Below are positions 7,750 through 11,949 of a stretch of DNA of 11,949 nucleotides, in pieces. Source of the DNA: Arcticibacterium sp047623945 (GTDB lineage Bacteria; Bacteroidota; Bacteroidia; Cytophagales; Spirosomataceae); contig JBLHOT010000106.1 of assembly GCA_047623945.1 (NCBI GenBank), forward strand, positions 1 to 11,949. Reading direction: 5' to 3'. Every line of letters begins with the position of its first letter. The stretch's first letter is position 1. Under the pieces are notes generated by a model. The model saw only the letters and a program-made list of their open reading frames with translations. It did not search any database and was not told the DNA's origin. The position numbers were made by a program, and so were the translations under genes.

Positions 7750-8181
7750 ATGAATTGGGGAAAAGGAATAGCAATAATGTATCTGGCCTTTGTGGCTTTC
7801 ATGCTTGGTTTAGTTTATCTCTGTCTTCAACAGAAAGATATTTTTTTAGTTACAAAAGATTATTACAAGGAAGAGTTGGCCTATCAAGATAAGATAGACC
7901 ATATGCAAAATGTCAATGGCCTAAGTGCCCCTGTAGCTGTGAATTACACAGAAAAGGGCTTAAGAATTGACTTTCCGCCTGAGAGCTTAAACGCCATTGG
8001 AGAGCTTCGACTTTACCGCCCATCTGATGCCACAATGGATATTAGCATTCCATTTAAGCTGGTTTCGGAGACTTCAGTGTCTTTGCCTACAGATACTTAC
8101 CAAACTGGCCTCTGGGTACTTAAAGTATCTTGGGAAAAAGACAGCGAAAAATACTACTTAGAGGAAAAAATAACACTATAA
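7750..8181 (+). CDS. ccoH: FixH/CcoH-family cbb3 oxidase assembly protein
   Basis: A 143-residue protein with a single N-terminal membrane helix (about 6-27), followed by the FixH-family signature VTKDYYKEELAYQDKID (about 35-51) and a periplasmic beta-rich domain. CcoH is a single-pass protein required for stable cbb3 assembly and interacts with the core subunits. The gene is 67 bp after ccoG, and its stop codon directly abuts the ATG of the next gene with no gap. The gap before it is AT-rich and holds a 6-bp-arm inverted repeat (7725-7737) but no clear promoter or terminator, so transcription probably continues from ccoG. Confidence 0.85.
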   Translation: MNWGKGIAIMYLAFVAFMLGLVYLCLQQKDIFLVTKDYYKEELAYQDKIDHMQNVNGLSAPVAVNYTEKGLRIDFPPESLNAIGELRLYRPSDATMDISIPFKLVSETSVSLPTDTYQTGLWVLKVSWEKDSEKYYLEEKITL

Positions 8182-8880
8182 ATGCTCTGGACGGCCTTTC
8201 TGATGGGTTTTGTCGGAAGTCTCCATTGTGCAGGCATGTGTGGGCCACTCACCCTCCTGCTACCACAGGACTTGAAACGCCACTCCCAGTTCATCAATGG
8301 CCGAATTCTTTACAACCTAGGAAGAGTATTAACCTATACTTTTTTAGGACTCACTATAGGCTATCTAGGTCAGAATTCTTCGCTGTTTTTCTCAAAAGGT
8401 CTACTTTCGGTTTGGTTGGGCTTAGGTATTTTAATTTACCTCATTATTTCAAGGCATAGAAGGAGCAACTCTACGCTCTACGCCAAAGTATCCAAGCTTA
8501 CCAATTCTCTTAAGACGGGGTTAAAGAAGAGCCTAAAGGCTAATTATTTTTCAGGTCAACTGTTCTTTGGTATTTTAAACGGCCTCTTGCCATGTGGATT
8601 GGTCTACGCTGCTTTGGCTGGAGCTTTTATTCAGTTAAAGCCTTTGAATGGTGCTCTTTATATGATGCTTTTTGGTTTAGGTACCTTTCCTATGATGTTA
8701 GCAATATCTTTAGGCAGTGGCTGGATAAAAAAGAAATTTGGAAAACAGCTTACTAATATTGTTCCAATCACTTACGCTGTTTTAGCCACTTGGCTAATTA
8801 TCCGTGGTATTTATACCCAACAGCCAGACTTCCATAGTCATGGCATAAAAGCCATAGTGAATTGTTTTGTGCCACATTAA
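8182..8880 (+). CDS. SafE/TauE-like membrane protein (HCxGMCGP motif), probably linked to copper supply for cbb3
   Basis: A 232-residue membrane protein with about six hydrophobic segments. The first helix carries HCAGMCGP (His15, Cys16, Met19, Cys20), and a later one carries GLLPCGLVYAA (Cys138). This is the pattern of the family annotated as sulfite exporter TauE/SafE or COG2836, related to the transmembrane part of DsbD/CcdA. In many genomes such genes sit at the end of cbb3 loci. The conserved His, Cys and Met residues suit Cu(I) handling, but the substrate is unproved and the sulfite exporter name is likely misleading here. The ATG follows the ccoH stop without any gap, a strong sign of translational coupling. 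It converges with the next gene with only 2 bp between the stops. Confidence 0.85.
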   Translation: MLWTAFLMGFVGSLHCAGMCGPLTLLLPQDLKRHSQFINGRILYNLGRVLTYTFLGLTIGYLGQNSSLFFSKGLLSVWLGLGILIYLIISRHRRSNSTLYAKVSKLTNSLKTGLKKSLKANYFSGQLFFGILNGLLPCGLVYAALAGAFIQLKPLNGALYMMLFGLGTFPMMLAISLGSGWIKKKFGKQLTNIVPITYAVLATWLIIRGIYTQQPDFHSHGIKAIVNCFVPH

Positions 8881-8882
8881 TT

Positions 8883-9293
8883 TTACTTTAATGCAAAATC
8901 ATGGTCTAGTTCAGAGCCCTTCTGATTTTGATGTTTCAATGTCCATGAACTAGTAAAACTGGTCTCTAACATAGAATTACCTACCTTCCTGAATACAGAA
9001 ACTTGAACCCCCATGTTTTCCCAAAAAGCTGCTTCCAGCTCCTGCACAGACATTACTGGAACAATGACAAAAGGCTCCAAGTCTTTCTTACGAGCTATCG
9101 TTTTAAGTTCCAGATGAGAGCTATCCCTATGTATGGACTCTCCTCTGTCGTAAAATTCTAAATGTAAAAAAGGAAACAACGCTATAAACTGAGTCTCCAG
9201 TTCCGAAATAGGTCTATTCCCACCAACTATCATTTCCTTTTTTGAATTCATATTCCCAGTATTGATGGACAAATATGAATTAAAACCCGACAT
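8883..9293 (-). CDS. Conserved Bacteroidota protein of unknown function
   Basis: A small soluble protein (136 residues from the ATG at 9293) with no membrane segment or signal peptide. The middle part has ISELETQFIALFPFLHLEF (about 29-47), and the C-terminal half has a PVMSVQELE helix, then VSVFRKVGNSMLETS and SSWTLKHQNQKG. I recall this FRKxGNxWLxT...WTLxxQN arrangement from roughly 110-residue proteins widespread in Bacteroidota, with no assigned function. Those homologues begin near the residues around Met21, so the true start may be 9251 or 9233 rather than 9293. It is convergent with the oxidase locus and divergent from the kinase gene, sharing a 133-bp region with operator C. It might be regulated with respiration; the function is not known. 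Confidence 0.75.
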   Translation of the reverse strand: MSGFNSYLSINTGNMNSKKEMIVGGNRPISELETQFIALFPFLHLEFYDRGESIHRDSSHLELKTIARKKDLEPFVIVPVMSVQELEAAFWENMGVQVSVFRKVGNSMLETSFTSSWTLKHQNQKGSELDHDFALK

Positions 9294-9357
9294 ATAAATA
9301 TGAGCCTCATCATTCTGTAACTCCTGAAGGTCATTTAAAGTGAAGTCATAATTCTAT

Positions 9358-9371
9358 GTGATATATGTCAT
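9358..9371. promoter_or_regulatory. Putative CRP/FNR-type operator C
   Basis: GTGAT-ATAT-GTCAT has the TGA-N6-TCA core shared with operators A and B. It sits in the divergent gap between the small - strand gene (start at or below 9293) and the kinase gene (ATG 9427), centred 62.5 bp before the latter. Further GTCAT half-sites occur at 9330-9334 and 9345-9349. It could serve autoregulation of the kinase and REC-CRP operon, or control of the divergent gene. I saw no convincing -7 element at the 51.5-bp spacing of sites A and B. Confidence 0.45.
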
Positions 9372-9426
9372 ATTTTAGCAGAAGATATCAAGCCTAATTG
9401 CTACATAGTAAAAGGAATAATAACTT

Positions 9427-10623
9427 ATGCCAGAAATTCATCAATTCGATGCTGTCTTTTTATTTGCAAGCGAAGCTATACTCATCACTAATGCAAAAGG
9501 GGATGTAATAAGGGTAAATCCAGCTGCAACCAAATTATTTGGTTATTCCACAGAAGAAATAATTGGTCAAAAAGTAGATTTTCTCCTGCCTCAGAGGTAC
9601 CGAAAATCGCATGATGGTCATGTTAAAAATTACAGCAAAGCACCCAGTCCCAGATCAATGGGAGCCGGTCGCGACTTATTTGCCTTAAAAAAAGACCATG
9701 AGGAATTCCCCGTGGAGGTAAGCCTTAGCCCGTGTGAGTTAAATGGAGAGAAATTGGTGGTGGCATTTATTATTGACATTACTGAAAGAAAACGAATCGA
9801 AACACAAACCAAAAATTACCAACATCAACTCGAGCAAGAAGTAGAAGATAGAACCCTCATATTGCAAGAAGCTATAGAGAAACTAGAAAACACCAAAAAA
9901 AAGCTCGACCTCTCACTGCAAAAAGAAAGAGAACTTAATCAGCTTAAATCTAAATTTATCTCTATCGCTTCTCATGAGTTTAGGACTCCCCTGGCCACTA
10001 TGCTTTCTTCCGTATCTTTAATTGAAAGATACATTGAGCTAGAGGATACAGAGAAACAGGGGAAGCATCTAAGTCGAATTAAAAAATCAATTGGTAACCT
10101 CTCTGAAATCTTAAATGACATCCTTTCTGTAAATAAAATGGACGAAGGGAAAACCATTAGCAAGGCCGTTCCGTTTGACGTGGTGCTACTAATAAATGAA
10201 TTGGTCACAGAACTAAATCTGATAACTAAGCCCGGTCAAAAAATCGAACTCGAAAGTGATTTAAATGAACTTATTATTCAACAAGATGCTAAACTACTGA
10301 GCCACATTATAACGAATCTCTTAAGCAATGCTATTAAGTTTTCAGATATAGAAACCACAATCATTGTGACGATTAATGAAAAAGAAACAGAAGTGGAAAT
10401 CTGTGTTGAAGACGAAGGCATTGGGATTCCAGAAACGGATCTTCAAAATCTCTTTACACGCTTTTTTAGATCAGAAAACGCCGGTCAAATCCAAGGAACA
10501 GGGTTGGGATTAGCCATCGTAAAACAATATTTACATCTTCTAAAAGGAGAAATCATCTGCGAAAGCACAATTAACAAAGGGAGCAAATTTTTAGTTACAC
10601 TTCCTAAAACCTTGGAATCATGA
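9427..10623 (+). CDS. Soluble PAS-domain sensor histidine kinase (FixL-like)
   Basis: A 398-residue cytoplasmic kinase without membrane segments. The order is: PAS domain (about 6-122), coiled coil (about 123-172), HisKA with phosphoacceptor His183 in ASHEFRTPLA, and HATPase with an N box (Asn297, Asn301), a G1 box DEGIGIP (329-335), an F box (about 342-347) and a G2 box GTGLGLAIVK (357-366). The PAS segment from His62 to Arg82 aligns without gaps to FixL His200 (heme ligand) to Arg220 (O2-responding Arg), including GxGR. FixL Arg206 and His214 are replaced by Asn and Arg, and many non-heme PAS domains share a similar H...GxxR pattern. Heme-based O2 sensing is therefore possible but not established. 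Its stop overlaps the start of the REC-CRP gene by 4 bp, so the two form a cognate pair. A weak AGGA lies 10 bp before the ATG. Confidence 0.93.
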   Translation: MPEIHQFDAVFLFASEAILITNAKGDVIRVNPAATKLFGYSTEEIIGQKVDFLLPQRYRKSHDGHVKNYSKAPSPRSMGAGRDLFALKKDHEEFPVEVSLSPCELNGEKLVVAFIIDITERKRIETQTKNYQHQLEQEVEDRTLILQEAIEKLENTKKKLDLSLQKERELNQLKSKFISIASHEFRTPLATMLSSVSLIERYIELEDTEKQGKHLSRIKKSIGNLSEILNDILSVNKMDEGKTISKAVPFDVVLLINELVTELNLITKPGQKIELESDLNELIIQQDAKLLSHIITNLLSNAIKFSDIETTIIVTINEKETEVEICVEDEGIGIPETDLQNLFTRFFRSENAGQIQGTGLGLAIVKQYLHLLKGEIICESTINKGSKFLVTLPKTLES

Positions 10624-11672
10624 AAAAGATATTACTGATAGAAGACAATCTTGAAATTAGAGAGAATATTCAAGAGATATTAGAATTAGATGGCTACAAC
10701 GTAACCACTGCGATAAACGGAAAAGAAGGGATAGACAAAGCCCTATCCGACATTCCAGATCTTATCATTTGCGACATCATGATGCCCGTTTTAGATGGGT
10801 ATGGTGTTTTACATTTACTTACTAAAAACCCAAGAACAGAAGGCATTCCGTTTATTTTCTTAACTGCCAAAGCTGAAAGAACAGATTACAGAAGAGGTAT
10901 GGAAATGGGAGCAGATGATTACATCACAAAGCCCTTTGAAGAATTAGAACTACTGAATGCCATAGAAAGTAGACTAAGAAAACAAGAACTTCTCAATAAA
11001 AAATATGAGAAGATGAAGGGGCTTGAAGACCTCGTGAAAGATGCTGGTGGTGAGGCAGATCTCAAAGTTCTAACCGGAAACAGAGAAAAAAGAAACTATC
11101 AGAAGAAGTCTGAAGTTTATCGAGAAGGCACCCTCCCTTTCCACCTTTTTTACATTGAGAAGGGACAAATAAAAACTTTCAAAACCAACGAAGACGGAAA
11201 AGAACTAATCGCAGGTCTATATGGCCCAGGGGAGTATTTTGGGTATACTAATCTTATCAACGACGAAACCTATTCAGACTCTGCCGCCGCTTTGGAGGAT
11301 TGTGAATTAACACTCATTCCAAAAGCAGATTTCAATGATTTAGTTTATAAAAACAGACAGGTCTCTAAAAAATTCATGAGTATTCTTTCTTCCGAGGTGG
11401 TAAACCAAGAAGAGCGACTTATCCAGTTAGCCTATAATTCCGTAAGAAAAAGGGTTTCGGAGGCTCTAATTAAGTTCTTTGAGCATCAAGATGAAATTGT
11501 AAAGAGCAAAGGCCTAAAAATAAGTCGCGAAGATATATCTAACGTTGCAGGCACCTCATTAGAAACTGCCATAAGAACGCTTTCTGATTTTAAAGAAGAA
11601 AAGCTCATAGAAATAGTGACAGGGAAAATCCGAATCTTAGATATGCCAAGGCTTGAAAAGCTTAGAAACTAA
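10620..11672 (+). CDS. REC-CRP fusion response regulator (CRP/FNR-type DNA-binding output)
   Basis: A 350-residue transcription factor. A receiver domain (about 1-122) has Glu8/Asp9, phosphoacceptor Asp52, Thr82 and Lys104. After a charged linker comes a cNMP-binding-like beta-roll (about 148-245), a dimerisation helix (about 248-290) and a CRP winged helix-turn-helix (about 298-342). The protein has only Cys51 and Cys228, so it lacks the FNR iron-sulfur cysteines. The CRP cAMP ligands Glu72 and Arg82 are also not conserved (Tyr and Ser/Asp at the matching places). Activity is therefore likely set by phosphorylation rather than by cAMP or an Fe-S cluster. The recognition helix keeps Glu315 and Arg319, matching the CRP/FNR residues that read the TGA core, which fits operators A-C. 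It overlaps the kinase gene (ATGA) and its stop overlaps that of rsmA. It probably controls the oxidase locus. Confidence 0.93.
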   Translation: MKKILLIEDNLEIRENIQEILELDGYNVTTAINGKEGIDKALSDIPDLIICDIMMPVLDGYGVLHLLTKNPRTEGIPFIFLTAKAERTDYRRGMEMGADDYITKPFEELELLNAIESRLRKQELLNKKYEKMKGLEDLVKDAGGEADLKVLTGNREKRNYQKKSEVYREGTLPFHLFYIEKGQIKTFKTNEDGKELIAGLYGPGEYFGYTNLINDETYSDSAAALEDCELTLIPKADFNDLVYKNRQVSKKFMSILSSEVVNQEERLIQLAYNSVRKRVSEALIKFFEHQDEIVKSKGLKISREDISNVAGTSLETAIRTLSDFKEEKLIEIVTGKIRILDMPRLEKLRN

Positions 11673-11949
11673 CTATCCAACAACAATGTCAATTCGACAA
11701 ACTCTTGATAAGTAAGCTGTTCTGCACGTTTGTCTAAGTTTGGATGCTCAAAATCAACACCCAGGGGCTTTAACGCATTACTGAGTTTTTTTCTACGTTG
11801 ATTAAACCCAGTCTTTACTACCGCAAAAAAGCGTTTTTCATCACAGGCTAAAGTTTGGTTTTCGTTCCTTACCAGCCTGATTACGCCAGAGTCTACATTA
11901 GGTGGTGGATCAAAGGAAACAGGGGGCACATCTAAATGATACTCTATAT
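11669..11949 (-). CDS. rsmA: 16S rRNA (adenine1518-N6/adenine1519-N6)-dimethyltransferase RsmA, C-terminal part
   Basis: The C-terminal end of RsmA (KsgA), which dimethylates two adjacent adenines in helix 45 of 16S rRNA during 30S maturation. The frame is open to the edge of the window, so the start lies beyond 11949; a GTG at 11927-11929 is internal. Signatures include EYHLDVPPVSFDPPPNVDS, the family's P-x-x-F-x-PPPxVDSxVIRL segment, then a VVKTGFNQRRKKLSNAL helix and RAEQLTYQEFVEL near the end. The catalytic NPPY region is outside the window. It is convergent with the REC-CRP gene; the two stop codons overlap by 4 bp (11669-11672), leaving no room for an intergenic terminator. No functional link to the oxidase locus is suggested. 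Confidence 0.94.
   Translation of the reverse strand, partial: IEYHLDVPPVSFDPPPNVDSGVIRLVRNENQTLACDEKRFFAVVKTGFNQRRKKLSNALKPLGVDFEHPNLDKRAEQLTYQEFVELTLLLDS

Noticed and set aside
8130..8459. 109-codon open frame on the + strand overlapping ccoH and the SafE-like gene
   Set aside because: It lies in another frame within two well-supported genes, its product resembles no family, and the SafE-like frame explains the region fully.
11927..11929. GTG as the start of a separate 86-residue gene
   Set aside because: The frame continues upstream to the window edge with EYHLD preceding it, and the sequence is the C-terminal domain of RsmA, so the codon is an internal valine.
1..11949. A novel defence system, phage element or CRISPR array
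   Set aside because: No repeats, integrase, transposase, nuclease or toxin-antitoxin features are visible; every long frame is accounted for by respiration, regulation or rRNA modification genes.

Overview
The window looks like part of a Bacteroidota genome, probably of the Cytophagales type. The evidence is moderate-to-low GC, a fused ccoN-ccoO gene, a CcoP with a single heme c motif, an N-terminal cysteine-rich domain on CcoI, near absence of strong Shine-Dalgarno sites, and a response regulator fused to a CRP-type DNA-binding module. No mobile element, tRNA, rRNA or CRISPR array was seen. No stretch longer than 300 bases lacks a gene; the largest gap is 133 bp (9294-9426).

Region 1 (1-8880, all on the + strand) is an almost complete locus for a cbb3-type (high O2 affinity) cytochrome oxidase and its assembly. 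In order it holds ccoI (copper P-type ATPase, 5' end outside the window), ccoS, an unrecognised 133-residue helical protein, the ccoNO fusion (catalytic subunit plus monoheme cytochrome), ccoQ, ccoP, ccoG (polyferredoxin), ccoH (FixH-like) and a SafE/TauE-type membrane protein with an HCxGMCGP motif. CcoI and CcoG serve copper delivery and reduction for the CuB centre. CcoS and CcoH serve maturation and stability. CcoNO, CcoQ and CcoP form the enzyme.

Region 2 (8883-9293, - strand) is a small conserved-looking Bacteroidota protein of unknown function. It is convergent with the oxidase locus and divergent from the regulators.

Region 3 (9427-11672, + strand) is a two-gene regulatory operon with a 4-bp start/stop overlap. 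It encodes a soluble PAS histidine kinase, whose PAS domain aligns without gaps to the heme-pocket segment of FixL, and a REC-CRP fusion regulator. This resembles a compact version of the FixL-FixJ-FixK cascade that controls cbb3 oxidase genes in rhizobia. Region 4 (11669-11949, - strand) is the C-terminal end of rsmA (ksgA).

The most interesting observation is that three of the four sizeable intergenic gaps each contain a TGA-N6-TCA dyad of the CRP/FNR type: upstream of the 133-residue gene, upstream of ccoNO, and upstream of the kinase. The first two lie exactly 51.5 bp from a Bacteroidota-like -7 element. I infer that the REC-CRP protein binds these sites, making the locus a self-contained, self-regulated oxygen-respiration module. 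This has not been shown experimentally and rests on sequence pattern only.
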